This document shows positions 7,733-16,153 of a stretch of DNA of 38,337 nucleotides, piece by piece. The notes beneath the pieces are model-generated. The model ran no database searches and was not told where the DNA came from. It worked only from the letters and a program-made list of their open reading frames with translations. Every line of letters starts with the position of its first letter. The first letter of the stretch is position 1. The DNA comes from Ruminiclostridium sp. (GTDB lineage: Bacteria; Bacillota; Clostridia; Oscillospirales; Ruminococcaceae). The stretch is taken from NCBI GenBank assembly GCA_017941355.1, contig JAGAWN010000073.1:1-38337 (forward strand), given 5' to 3'. The position numbers and the translations under genes are program-made.

Positions 7733-8902
7733 TCACTCCAAAATAACAGGTTTTGATGTATAGTCGAGTCCGCAGACGCGCTTTTTGTCAAAGGCGAGAG
7801 CGTACAGATCTCCGGCACGCTCCTCAAGCTGCGCAAAACGGCGGGTCTTTGTGTTCTTCTCCGCAAGCGATTTCAGCGAAGTGTCGATAGGAAGTTCGCA
7901 TTCTGCAGCCGCGAGTATCTCCCTGCCCCGCCCGTTCATACCGAGTATGCGCACATACGGCGGCAGCGTTTTAAGATCGGTCTTGCGGATACCGATGAAC
8001 TCTGCCATTACTATCCGACGGATACGCGACATGGTGTAACGCTTGGTCTTGATAAGCGCGTACAGCTCCGCAAGGCTCGTAGATACCCGCGCGGCTTTGT
8101 AAATGCGGTTTTCAAGACCCATCAGCACGTTCGGCGCTTTTTCCAGTTCGTCACGGGACATGATACGCAGCTTCGCAAGTATTGCCGTTTCGAGATTTGA
8201 CATTTTTGCAATGTTTTCCGCGTATCCCTCCGGGAGTTCCGGCACGAACGCGCTCATGTCCTCACCTGCGATAAGCGACCTGCGGATATGCGACGCACTT
8301 GCGTAATAACCGCTCGTTCTGCCGCTGTCATGTTCTGTCCCGACACGTTTTATCGTCACCGGTTTTATCGACGAACCGAACTCGCCGAGCGCTTTGAGAT
8401 ACTCGACAGCAAGCGTGTTGTTCGGTGCAGTCAAGGCGTCGATGATGTCTTCCTCATAATACTTCTCGATTGTCTTTTGCAGCGCGGCGGGATAGCTGTC
8501 ACCGGCTCTCATGTGCATGAAAAAGTCCTCATTCTGCTGCGCGAACATGACCGCTCCGGCAGTCTCTTCAAGCAGCGAAACATCTCCGCATTCGCTGCCG
8601 AAGCTTATCATCTCCACGCAGCCGAGGTCTTTGAGGAGCGACACCGCGCCGGTCGCGAACTGCTCCGCACTTCCGAGCGCATACGCCACGGGCAGTTCGA
8701 TTATCAGGTCAGCACCGTTTTTCAATGCAACCTCCGCACGGCGATACTTGTCAAAAACTGCGGCTTCACCTCGCTGTGTGAAGTTACCGCTCATCACGAC
8801 AGCTATGTGAGTAGCGCCGTACAGTTCCTTTGTCTTTTCTATGTGGTATTTATGTCCGTTGTGGAAAGGGTTGTATTCCGCAACTATCCCGCATATCTTC
8901 AT
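7733..8902 (-). CDS. tmcAL: tRNA(Met) cytidine acetate ligase TmcAL
   Basis: A 389-residue cytoplasmic enzyme of the YlbM/TmcAL nucleotidyltransferase family. It uses acetate and ATP to make N4-acetylcytidine at the wobble position of elongator tRNA-Met. Seen: the opening GIVAEYNPFHNGH at 5-17 with the HxGH nucleotide motif, MSGNFTQRG at 38-46, ELPVAYALGSAEQFA at about 70-84, and a SASHIRRSL motif in the middle. Length is typical. AGAGGTGGTAAT precedes the start. It sits 30 bp downstream of the GTPase-NYN gene, giving the operon a translation-related theme. Confidence 0.93.
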   Translation of the reverse strand: MKICGIVAEYNPFHNGHKYHIEKTKELYGATHIAVVMSGNFTQRGEAAVFDKYRRAEVALKNGADLIIELPVAYALGSAEQFATGAVSLLKDLGCVEMISFGSECGDVSLLEETAGAVMFAQQNEDFFMHMRAGDSYPAALQKTIEKYYEEDIIDALTAPNNTLAVEYLKALGEFGSSIKPVTIKRVGTEHDSGRTSGYYASASHIRRSLIAGEDMSAFVPELPEGYAENIAKMSNLETAILAKLRIMSRDELEKAPNVLMGLENRIYKAARVSTSLAELYALIKTKRYTMSRIRRIVMAEFIGIRKTDLKTLPPYVRILGMNGRGREILAAAECELPIDTSLKSLAEKNTKTRRFAQLEERAGDLYALAFDKKRVCGLDYTSKPVILE

Positions 8903-8932
8903 ATTACCACCTCTTTCTGCAATACGTTGGAT

Positions 8933-11521
8933 TCACTTTTTTAGTTTATTTGCCGAATTGTTCGCAAAAATGGTCTCGCGGATATCACGTTCAGCCTTCA
9001 TCACTTCGTCATGGAACTCCGATGCCGACATTCTGTACGCGCCGTTGCCGAGAATGATTATCTGCTCCAGACGGTCTGATGTGGCAACACGGACACGGTG
9101 CTTCTTACCGAGTTCATGTGTTGCTTTCTCTATGTACATATCGGCTGTTTCTGCTTCTTTTGTATAGATCACGGAGATACCGCCGACCTCCTCGACCTCA
9201 CGCACTGCGCCTTTTACACGGTACGCGTCAAACACGAGGATAAGGTTCCCGCCAGTGAATCCCCGGTAATTGCACATCGCGTTTATCAGCGTTGTGCGGG
9301 CAAGTTCAAGGTTGTCCTTAGCCAGCACATTCAGCTCGTCCCATGAAAAGATGATGTTGTAGCCGTCAACAAGCAGGTATTCGTCTCCCGTCAGCACCGG
9401 CTTGTAAACGTACTCCTTTTCTTTCTCGGAGTGCTTCTTTACGGTGTTCATGGCATTTCGCGGGTCACGGTTTATCTTGCCGTAGGTGCGCTCGAAAATA
9501 GCCATTAACTCCTTGTCATCATACACTGCGGGAGCGGTCTGACGGCGCAACGGCACCGTTTCAGGCTCCGCAGGACGTTCGGGTTCCAGCACAGACGGAA
9601 CGTGCATATACTGCGGGACTTCGTTCCACTTTACCGCAAATCCCGCCCCGTGGGAGCAGAACACGCTGTCCGCGGTGTTTTCAAGGTCGGTTTCCGGGTC
9701 ATATCCCGACGCGGTTATTACCTCATCAGCGTCCTTGCAGGGAAAATACCCGCCAAAAGACAGCGATATCTTTCCGCGCCCTTTCGTATAGCCGGAAACG
9801 TCTGTCTGATACCCGCGCATTTTCGCTATCGGCGCAGTTCCTTTGATCTCAGATGTTCCTGTGTTGCCGGAAATCGGAACAGGCTGTGAGAACTCTGCGC
9901 CTATGCGCTGCAAGTCGGTCATTGCCCGCCCAACGAACTCGTCCGGAAGCTCGATACGGAACTCATAGTAGGGTTCCAGCAGTACGCTCTGCGCGTTCAT
10001 AAGTCCCATTCGTACTGCACGGTAGGTAGCCTGCCGGAAATCCCCGCCCTCGGTATGCTTAGGGTGGGAGCGCCCGCCCGCGACTGTTATCTTCATGTCC
10101 GTTATCGGCGAACCCGTAAGAACTCCGCAGTGCGCTTTCTCCGCAAGGTGCGTGAGGATAAGCCGCTGCCAGTTCAGCGCGAGACGCTCCTCCGGGCAGT
10201 CCGCCGCGAACACAAGCCCGCTGCCCTGCGGAAGCGGCTCCATGAGCAGATGAACCTCCGCGTAGTGGCGAAGCGGCTCGAAATGCCCTACGCCCTCGAC
10301 CTTGTTCATAATAGTCTCTTTATATGCAATACTGCCCTCATCAAAAGACACATCGTAACCGAAACGCTCGGAAATGACGGTTTTAAGCACTTCAAGCTGT
10401 ATCTCGCCCATAAGGCTTATGCGTATCTCTTTGAGCCGGTCATGCCACGAAACGTGCAGTGCCGGGTCTTCCTCGCCCAGCGTTTTCAGCTTCGTGAACA
10501 CGGTATGTTCATCGGCACCGTCGGGACAGATGACCCGATATGACAGCACAGGCTCCAAGAACGGTTTTACCGCGTCACGCTCGGCACCCAGCCCCTCGCC
10601 CGCATACGCGGAAGGCAGCCCCTCGACTGCACACAGTTCCCCTGCAAAGACTTCATCGGCAGTGCGGAACTTCGCGCCGGAATACACACGCAGTCTGTCG
10701 GCTTTTTCCGGTACCGCGTCCTTACCGCATTCTATCACGCTTTTGACTTTCAGACTTCCGCCGGTTATCTTCATGTGAACAAGGCGTGTATTACCGTCTG
10801 TAGAGATCTTATATACTTTTGCGCCGAATTCTCCCGATCTTTCCGGCTCGGCTGTGAAGCGGACAAGCAGATCAAGCAGCGTCTCTATTCCCTGTAATTT
10901 CAGCGCGGAGCCGCATACACAGGGAAATATCTCTCTGTTCATAACCGCCTGCGCAAGCGAACGGTCACTGATACAGCCGCCGGCAAGGTATTCCTCCATA
11001 AGCGTTTCGGAACACAGCGCAGCCGCGTCGTCGATATCGGCTTTTTCAGCCGTGAAGTCTGTTACCGCGCTGCTTAGCCTGCGGTTGAGTTCCGCTGTAT
11101 GCTCGGTCATGCTCAGATGGGAGATATCTGTTTTGTTCACAAAAATGAAAACAGGAACATTGTAGCGTTTCAGCAACTCCCACAGTGTCTCCGTATGGCT
11201 CTGAACGCCGTCCGTGCCGCTTATCACCAGAATTGCCGCGTCAAGCACCGAGAATGTGCGCTCCGTTTCGGCAGAGAAATCGACGTGTCCCGGAGTGTCG
11301 AGAAGCGTGAACTGCGTCCCGTCATGCTCCATTACCGCCTGCTTCGAGAAAACCGTGATACCGCGGCTTTTTTCGATACTATGCGTGTCAAGAAAAGCGT
11401 CCCCGTGATCCACGCGTCCAAGCTTCCGTATATTACCGCTTGTATAAAGCATTGCTTCCGCAAGAGTGGTCTTGCCGGAGTCAACGTGGGCGGTCATTCC
11501 TATCACAAGCCGTTTGTTCAT
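8933..11521 (-). CDS. TetM/EF-G-like ribosomal GTPase fused to a C-terminal NYN (Rae1/YacP-type) nuclease domain
   Basis: An 862-residue protein. Residues 1 to about 640 are a full translational GTPase of the tetracycline-ribosomal-protection type. Motifs: P-loop AHVDSGKTT (11-19), switch I RGIT (53-56), DTPGH (75-79) and NKTD (129-132). Domains II to V follow, including the domain IV KGRGKISLSFGGY segment. After an acidic/proline linker, residues 714 to about 850 form a YacP/Rae1-like NYN domain. It has VDGYN with D719, FDAY with D765, ETADMYIEK with D794 and ATSDRLEQ with D816, the acidic set expected of a PIN-like metal-dependent RNase. Rae1 of Bacillus cuts mRNA in the ribosomal A site. 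The inference is a factor that enters the A site by GTPase action and cuts mRNA there. A tetracycline-resistance label would be misleading. It starts 6 bp after ppk with only a weak ribosome site, suggesting coupling. Confidence 0.88.
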   Translation of the reverse strand: MNKRLVIGMTAHVDSGKTTLAEAMLYTSGNIRKLGRVDHGDAFLDTHSIEKSRGITVFSKQAVMEHDGTQFTLLDTPGHVDFSAETERTFSVLDAAILVISGTDGVQSHTETLWELLKRYNVPVFIFVNKTDISHLSMTEHTAELNRRLSSAVTDFTAEKADIDDAAALCSETLMEEYLAGGCISDRSLAQAVMNREIFPCVCGSALKLQGIETLLDLLVRFTAEPERSGEFGAKVYKISTDGNTRLVHMKITGGSLKVKSVIECGKDAVPEKADRLRVYSGAKFRTADEVFAGELCAVEGLPSAYAGEGLGAERDAVKPFLEPVLSYRVICPDGADEHTVFTKLKTLGEEDPALHVSWHDRLKEIRISLMGEIQLEVLKTVISERFGYDVSFDEGSIAYKETIMNKVEGVGHFEPLRHYAEVHLLMEPLPQGSGLVFAADCPEERLALNWQRLILTHLAEKAHCGVLTGSPITDMKITVAGGRSHPKHTEGGDFRQATYRAVRMGLMNAQSVLLEPYYEFRIELPDEFVGRAMTDLQRIGAEFSQPVPISGNTGTSEIKGTAPIAKMRGYQTDVSGYTKGRGKISLSFGGYFPCKDADEVITASGYDPETDLENTADSVFCSHGAGFAVKWNEVPQYMHVPSVLEPERPAEPETVPLRRQTAPAVYDDKELMAIFERTYGKINRDPRNAMNTVKKHSEKEKEYVYKPVLTGDEYLLVDGYNIIFSWDELNVLAKDNLELARTTLINAMCNYRGFTGGNLILVFDAYRVKGAVREVEEVGGISVIYTKEAETADMYIEKATHELGKKHRVRVATSDRLEQIIILGNGAYRMSASEFHDEVMKAERDIRETIFANNSANKLKK

Positions 11522-11527
11522 ACTGCG

Positions 11528-13600
11528 TTAATTTGTGTTCGGAGCCTGGCGGTACGCGTGGTCATACAGCATATCCTGCGCTGAAACAGCGATATCCTTA
11601 CCCGGGAACCGCCGTCTGTAACTTCCGTCCGGCTGCATCTCACGCGCCTGTACATTGTCCATGCGAAGCAGCTCAAATATCCCCTCAAGCTGCATTCGGA
11701 GTTCTTCCGAGTACACCGGCAGCGCCACTTCCACACGGCGGAGGGTGTTGCGTGTCATCCAGTCGGCGCTGGAAATGTAATAGGAAGCTTCGCTGCCGTC
11801 TCCGAAAATGTAGATACGGGAGTGTTCAAGATAGCGTCCCACAATGCTTATAATGCTTATATTGTCGGAAAAACCCTCTACTCCGGGCCGCAGACAGCAG
11901 ATGCCGCGGACTACCATTTCCACCCTTACTCCCGCACGGCTTGCTTCTATAAGCTTATCCATAAGCACCTTGTCTGTAAGACTGTTCATTTTAAGCCGGA
12001 TATGTCCCGTACCTCCGTTTTTCTGCTTTGCGATCTCACGGTCTATCAGGTCAATCAGCTTGTTTTGCAGACAATGGGGCGCTACAAGCAGCCGCTGCAT
12101 ATGATCGACAGTCTCACCGAGAGTCAGCGCCTGGAATACCGCCGAAGCCTCGTGTCCTATATCGGGGTCAGCCGTCATTACGGACAGATCCGTGTACAAT
12201 CGGCTTGTCTTTTCGTTGTAATTTCCGGTACCCACCTGAGTGATGTACTTTATCTCGTCACCTTTTCTGCGCAGTATCAGACATAGCTTGCTGTGAACTT
12301 TAAGCCCGTCGATCCCGTATATGACATGACAGCCCGCACGTTCGAGGCGGCGGCTCCACTCGATGTTGTTCTCCTCGTCGAAGCGGGCTTTCAGCTCGAC
12401 AAGAACATCTACCTGCTTGCCGTTCTCTGCGGCTTCCACAAGGCTCTCGACCACTTTGCTGTCGCGCGCGAGACGGTAAAGCGTCATCTTAATGGAGATA
12501 ACGCTGGGGTCATGTGCAGCCTCGCTCAGCATCATCAAGAACGGACGTATGCTCTGATAGGGATAATGCAGCATCTTGTCCCCCTCCTCGATCTGATCGA
12601 GAATGGAGCGCGATTCGTCGAAATCCGGGGATTTCTTCGGCGGGCGGGTCGCGTAGAACAGTTCGGAACGGCTGCGCAGCTGATCGCAGATCCCTGAGAA
12701 GAACGAAACGTCGAGCGGCGTATCATAAGTGAAAACCATGCTGCTGTCAAGCTTTATCTGATCGCAGAGGTTCTTCACCGTTTCACGCTCGATATCGCCG
12801 TTGACTTCTATACGCACGGGGCAAAGTTTCTTGCGCAGCTTCACAACCTCCGCCATGTGGTCACGGTAGTTGAGATCCTCGTCGTAGATACTGTCCGCGT
12901 CGATGTCAGCGTTGCGGGTTATTCTCGCGAGAGCCGAATACTTCACCTTATAACCGCTGAAAACAAGGGGCAGATAGTGCAGTATCAGCTCCTCGGCAAG
13001 CATGAAACAGCCTGTGCGCTCCGGTATCGGGATAAGTCTCGGGAACAACCGGCTGCCGCAGGGAACTATGCCTATCTTGACCTTTTCCTTTTCGCCCTTG
13101 CCGCTTTTGCTGACGAGAGTAGCCACGGCATAGATCTCGCGGTTCTGCAAAAACGGGAAAGACTGCTTCTTGCCAACGACAAAGGTTGACAGCAGCGGCA
13201 TGAAATCGTTCTTGAACAGCGTGCGCAGGTACTTTTCGGACTTTTCGCCGATATCGGAAAAGTCGATCAGCGTTATACCCTGATCCCTGAGCTTTTCGAT
13301 AAGCGAGCGGTAGATGCTGTCACGTCTTTTGCAGAGTTCACGAACTCTTTCTGCGGCAGCGGCTATCTGCTCCGCATAAGTCATTTTCGTTTTGTTGTCG
13401 CGGCTCTCGCTGTCAAGCAGCATCTGATCGTGCAGGCTTCCGATACGCACCATGAAGAATTCATCAAGGTTACTCTGGAAGATAGACAGGAACGTGAGAC
13501 GCTCACACAGCGGCACGCGCTCGTCCTCGGCTTCTTCAAGCACTCTTTCGTTGAATCTGAGCCATGAAAGCTCTCTGTTTTCAAAGCATAAGTTTTCCAT
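11528..13600 (-). CDS. ppk1: Polyphosphate kinase 1
   Basis: A 690-residue cytoplasmic enzyme that makes inorganic polyphosphate reversibly from ATP. The N-terminal domain opens with NRELSWLRFNERVLEEA, then LSIFQSNLDEFFMVR, both highly conserved. The catalytic core contains PYQSIRPFLMML, and ARFDEENNIEWSRRLERAG leads into the phospho-accepting His of the DGLKVHSKLCLI motif. A second PLD-like half follows (GTGNYNEKTSRLYTD, then HIRLKMNSLTDK). Length matches the family. GAGGTAAAAC precedes the start. It is the first gene of a four-gene operon. Confidence 0.96.
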   Translation of the reverse strand: MENLCFENRELSWLRFNERVLEEAEDERVPLCERLTFLSIFQSNLDEFFMVRIGSLHDQMLLDSESRDNKTKMTYAEQIAAAAERVRELCKRRDSIYRSLIEKLRDQGITLIDFSDIGEKSEKYLRTLFKNDFMPLLSTFVVGKKQSFPFLQNREIYAVATLVSKSGKGEKEKVKIGIVPCGSRLFPRLIPIPERTGCFMLAEELILHYLPLVFSGYKVKYSALARITRNADIDADSIYDEDLNYRDHMAEVVKLRKKLCPVRIEVNGDIERETVKNLCDQIKLDSSMVFTYDTPLDVSFFSGICDQLRSRSELFYATRPPKKSPDFDESRSILDQIEEGDKMLHYPYQSIRPFLMMLSEAAHDPSVISIKMTLYRLARDSKVVESLVEAAENGKQVDVLVELKARFDEENNIEWSRRLERAGCHVIYGIDGLKVHSKLCLILRRKGDEIKYITQVGTGNYNEKTSRLYTDLSVMTADPDIGHEASAVFQALTLGETVDHMQRLLVAPHCLQNKLIDLIDREIAKQKNGGTGHIRLKMNSLTDKVLMDKLIEASRAGVRVEMVVRGICCLRPGVEGFSDNISIISIVGRYLEHSRIYIFGDGSEASYYISSADWMTRNTLRRVEVALPVYSEELRMQLEGIFELLRMDNVQAREMQPDGSYRRRFPGKDIAVSAQDMLYDHAYRQAPNTN

Positions 13601-13633
13601 GTTTTACCTCATTAAAAAAGAAGTTCTACATTA

Positions 13634-13662
13634 ATTTTATAACTTTGAGCGGGATTTGTCAA
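13634..13662 (-). promoter_or_regulatory. Promoter of the ppk1 operon
   Basis: On the minus strand: TTGACA (13657-13662), a 17-bp spacer and TAAAAT (13634-13639), 34 bp before the ppk1 start. Confidence 0.78.
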
Positions 13663-13745
13663 TAGTAACTTACGGTATTCCGGGATTCTTCCGATCCGGC
13701 TCCCGGCTGTACACAGTTGTGTTCACGTTAAATTGCTTATTGGCG

Positions 13746-13776
13746 TTTGTTGAATTTGCATAAAAATTTCAACAAA
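13746..13776. promoter_or_regulatory. Inverted repeat between the ppk1 and EAL promoters
   Basis: TTTGTTGAA (13746-13754) and TTCAACAAA (13768-13776) are perfect 9-bp arms with a 13-bp AT-rich centre. They lie 14 bp upstream of the -35 of the EAL gene and about 84 bp behind the divergent ppk1 -35. There is no T-run, so it suits a protein-binding site better than a terminator. Confidence 0.5.
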
Positions 13777-13789
13777 TTGTTGGGTTATA

Positions 13790-13818
13790 TTGACTTTCTT
13801 TGTAAAATATAGTATAAT
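13790..13818 (+). promoter_or_regulatory. Promoter of the EAL-domain gene
   Basis: TTGACT (13790-13795), a 17-bp spacer and TATAAT (13813-13818), 32 bp before the start codon. Confidence 0.8.
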
Positions 13819-13850
13819 ATAGTAAATTTTGCGGACAGGAGAGTGACGTT

Positions 13851-15818
13851 ATGTATATACACATGATACCCACATTTGATATATGCGCACTGATTATCTT
13901 CACTTTCATCGTTGTCGCAAGCATATTCAGACGCATGACACGCGGCAAGACAAACAGGTACTTCATTCTGATGAACTGCGTCTGTATCCTCACCTGTATC
14001 TGCGATATCGCGGCTTCTTACCTTGACCAGCTTGCGGAGCCGTCTCTCGACGCCCTTCAGTTTGCCGCCCACACGATACGGCTGTTTCTGTTCAACTCTA
14101 TCGCTCCGATCTACTTCGTTTATATAATCGCACAGACAGATACATTTCACATTTTCGGCAGGAAAAGAACCGAGATACTCTTCCTCGTTGTTCCGGTAAC
14201 AGTTTACGCTGCCGCATTTACGGCAAACTGCTTCAACGGCATGATATTCAGTGTAAGAAACGGGGTGTACACACGCGGCGCCGCTATGAACATTCTGTAT
14301 ATCGTCGGCGGTCTGATCTGCGGTGCGTGCATTGGATATCTGCTTGTTTACCGTAAGCTTTTCAGCTTCGGCAGGCTTGCCGCGATACTCGGAACTTTTC
14401 CTCTGCTCCTCTGTGCGCTTATCGTGCAGTTCTTTGACCGTGAGATACGGATAGATATGCTCGCGTTTGCATTCGGACTTCTGTTCATATCAATGTTCAT
14501 AAATCGTCCGGAGGCGTACATAGATTTCAATACCGGTGTCTATAAATTCAACGCCTACGCGCACGATATGAAGATGAACTTCTACAACAAAAAACCGGTA
14601 GATGTTATATTGATAAACATTGCCAATTATCTGCAGATACAGGAAATACTGAGCTACGATGCCGCCAACGATATGCTGAAGCTTGTCGCGGAGCGTATCA
14701 TTGCCATCATCAACCGCTCAAAGACCGACGCGGGTGTCTATTACCTTGACAAAGGCAGGTTCTGCATTGTAATAAACTACACTGACCACGAAAAGACCGA
14801 GTACACAGCCGAAAGCATCAATGCCGCGCTGAAGCCCAAGGTTCCGCTTAACGGAATGGAACTGAACCTTATCGCCTTTGTATGTATTGCGAAATGTCCC
14901 GAGGAAATATCGGATTTCAATACGCTGATAGAGTTCGGAAAAGACCTGTCCTCCAAGTTCCAGTTCACCGGAAAGGTGCTTCACGCCGGAGAATTGCTGG
15001 ATAAGAGCCGTTACGATCTCATGGGCGAGATCGACAAGATAATTGCGGACGCGGTGCTTAACAGGAAATTTGAAGTTTTCTATCAGCCGATCTACAGTCT
15101 CTCCGAGGGGAGATTCCGTTCGGCGGAAGCGCTGGTGCGCCTTTACAACGAGAAATACGGTTTCATATCTCCGGAGATATTCATTCCGATCACCGAAAAG
15201 ACCGGCGAAATTCACAAGATCGGAATGTTCGTTTTCGAGGAAGTCTGCAAATTCATCGCAAGCGACGATTTCAAGCGGCTGGGATTGGAATACATCGAGG
15301 TCAACCTGTCTATCGTTCAGTGTATGCAGGGCGGTCTTGCGGGCGATCTGCTGGGAGTAATGAAGAAGTACGGTGTTTCGCCCGATCAGATCAACCTTGA
15401 GATCACCGAATCCGCCGACTCCAAGACCCAGAACATTATTGCCGAAAACCTCACTTCCCTGCTCAACGCGGGACTGACATTCTCACTCGACGATTTCGGC
15501 ACCGGTTATTCATATATGGCGCGAATGGCATTGCTTCCCCTGAAGATCGTGAAGCTTGACAAGACTTTCGCAAACTTTGAATCCAATCCGCGGCTTATGA
15601 TCGTTCTCCAGAACACGGTAAAGATGCTGAAAGACATGGATATGGAGATCGTCGTTGAGGGAGTCGAGACGCAGGAACTGGTTGAGCGCTTCGCATTGCT
15701 GGAATGTGAATATATCCAGGGATTCTACTACTCCCGTCCGATACCGAGAGACGAATTCGTTGAATTCATCAGCAACTCGATCCCCGATGAAAATGAAAAC
15801 ATAATACTCATGGCGTAA
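13851..15818 (+). CDS. Membrane-bound EAL-domain cyclic-di-GMP phosphodiesterase with degenerate GGDEF domain
   Basis: A 655-residue protein. Residues about 8-220 hold seven hydrophobic segments, a 7TM sensor-like input module. Residues about 230-385 have the shape of a GGDEF domain, but the signature is replaced by LDKGRF, so no cyclase activity is expected. Residues about 400-640 are an EAL domain. The motif EAL is at 426-428, and the metal and loop-6 motifs NLEITES and DDFGTGYS (547-554) are intact. LDKTF, VEGVETQE and QGFYYSRP are also intact. It should hydrolyse cyclic-di-GMP at the inner face of the membrane. AGGAGAGTGACGTT precedes the start. A terminator follows directly, so it is transcribed alone. 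Confidence 0.92.
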   Translation: MYIHMIPTFDICALIIFTFIVVASIFRRMTRGKTNRYFILMNCVCILTCICDIAASYLDQLAEPSLDALQFAAHTIRLFLFNSIAPIYFVYIIAQTDTFHIFGRKRTEILFLVVPVTVYAAAFTANCFNGMIFSVRNGVYTRGAAMNILYIVGGLICGACIGYLLVYRKLFSFGRLAAILGTFPLLLCALIVQFFDREIRIDMLAFAFGLLFISMFINRPEAYIDFNTGVYKFNAYAHDMKMNFYNKKPVDVILINIANYLQIQEILSYDAANDMLKLVAERIIAIINRSKTDAGVYYLDKGRFCIVINYTDHEKTEYTAESINAALKPKVPLNGMELNLIAFVCIAKCPEEISDFNTLIEFGKDLSSKFQFTGKVLHAGELLDKSRYDLMGEIDKIIADAVLNRKFEVFYQPIYSLSEGRFRSAEALVRLYNEKYGFISPEIFIPITEKTGEIHKIGMFVFEEVCKFIASDDFKRLGLEYIEVNLSIVQCMQGGLAGDLLGVMKKYGVSPDQINLEITESADSKTQNIIAENLTSLLNAGLTFSLDDFGTGYSYMARMALLPLKIVKLDKTFANFESNPRLMIVLQNTVKMLKDMDMEIVVEGVETQELVERFALLECEYIQGFYYSRPIPRDEFVEFISNSIPDENENIILMA

Positions 15819-15857
15819 ACGGCACTTGTGTACTTTTCTCACAATGTGCCGTTTTTT
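15817..15857 (+). terminator. Intrinsic terminator after the EAL gene
   Basis: ACGGCAC-TTGTG pairs with CACAA-T-GTGCCGT (one bulged T) and is followed by a run of T residues. It overlaps the stop codon region. Confidence 0.85.
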
Positions 15858-15919
15858 GTAGGATTACCCAAACAGGTATCGGGGGAATTGTCATTTGTTA
15901 CAAAAATCCGGTCAGTCTC

Positions 15920-15948
15920 TTGAAAATATTACAAAAATATGTTATATT
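15920..15948 (+). promoter_or_regulatory. Promoter of the SprA-type metalloprotease gene
   Basis: TTGAAA (15920-15925), a 17-bp spacer and TATATT (15943-15948). The first start codon lies about 200 bp downstream, leaving an unusually long leader. Confidence 0.6.
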
Positions 15949-15955
15949 TACTGTA

Positions 15956-16147
15956 GGTTATTATCTTTAATAACCGTGGTTTGTGTTTTGAAAAGGCAAC
16001 ATCTGATCACCTGCCGCAGTCCCGGAGAGACTGAAAGGCGGATCGCACGGGTTCACCGGAACCGATCACTCCGGTGCCGTGCCAATATCTACCCTATGCT
16101 TCAATGAGCTGCGACAGGCTCGGAGGCTGCCGAAATCAAGGGGGGAT
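15956..16147 (+). promoter_or_regulatory. Long structured 5' leader of unknown class
   Basis: About 190 nt between the promoter and the ATG, with several nested hairpins. These are GGTTATT/AATAACC (from 15957); CAGTC/GACTG inside a CTGCC/GGCGG stem (about 16013-16042); and GCACGG/CCGTGC enclosing a GGTTC/GAACC hairpin (about 16044-16083). A GC-rich segment follows up to the G6 ribosome site. The multi-stem layout resembles a riboswitch aptamer or other cis-acting RNA. I could not match it to GEMM, cobalamin, TPP, SAM, ZTP or THF cores. Confidence 0.4.
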
Positions 16148-16153
16148 ATGAAT

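Noticed and set aside
8933-11521. Tetracycline-resistance gene tet(M/O/W)
   Set aside because: The GTPase half looks like that family, but the C-terminus carries an NYN nuclease domain and the gene sits in a housekeeping operon with no mobile element. Resistance is not supported.
15956-16147. Cyclic-di-GMP (GEMM) riboswitch downstream of the EAL gene
   Set aside because: I looked for the GGCAAACC and GACGCAAAGCC core and its tetraloop arrangement and did not find it. It is kept only as a structured leader of unknown class.
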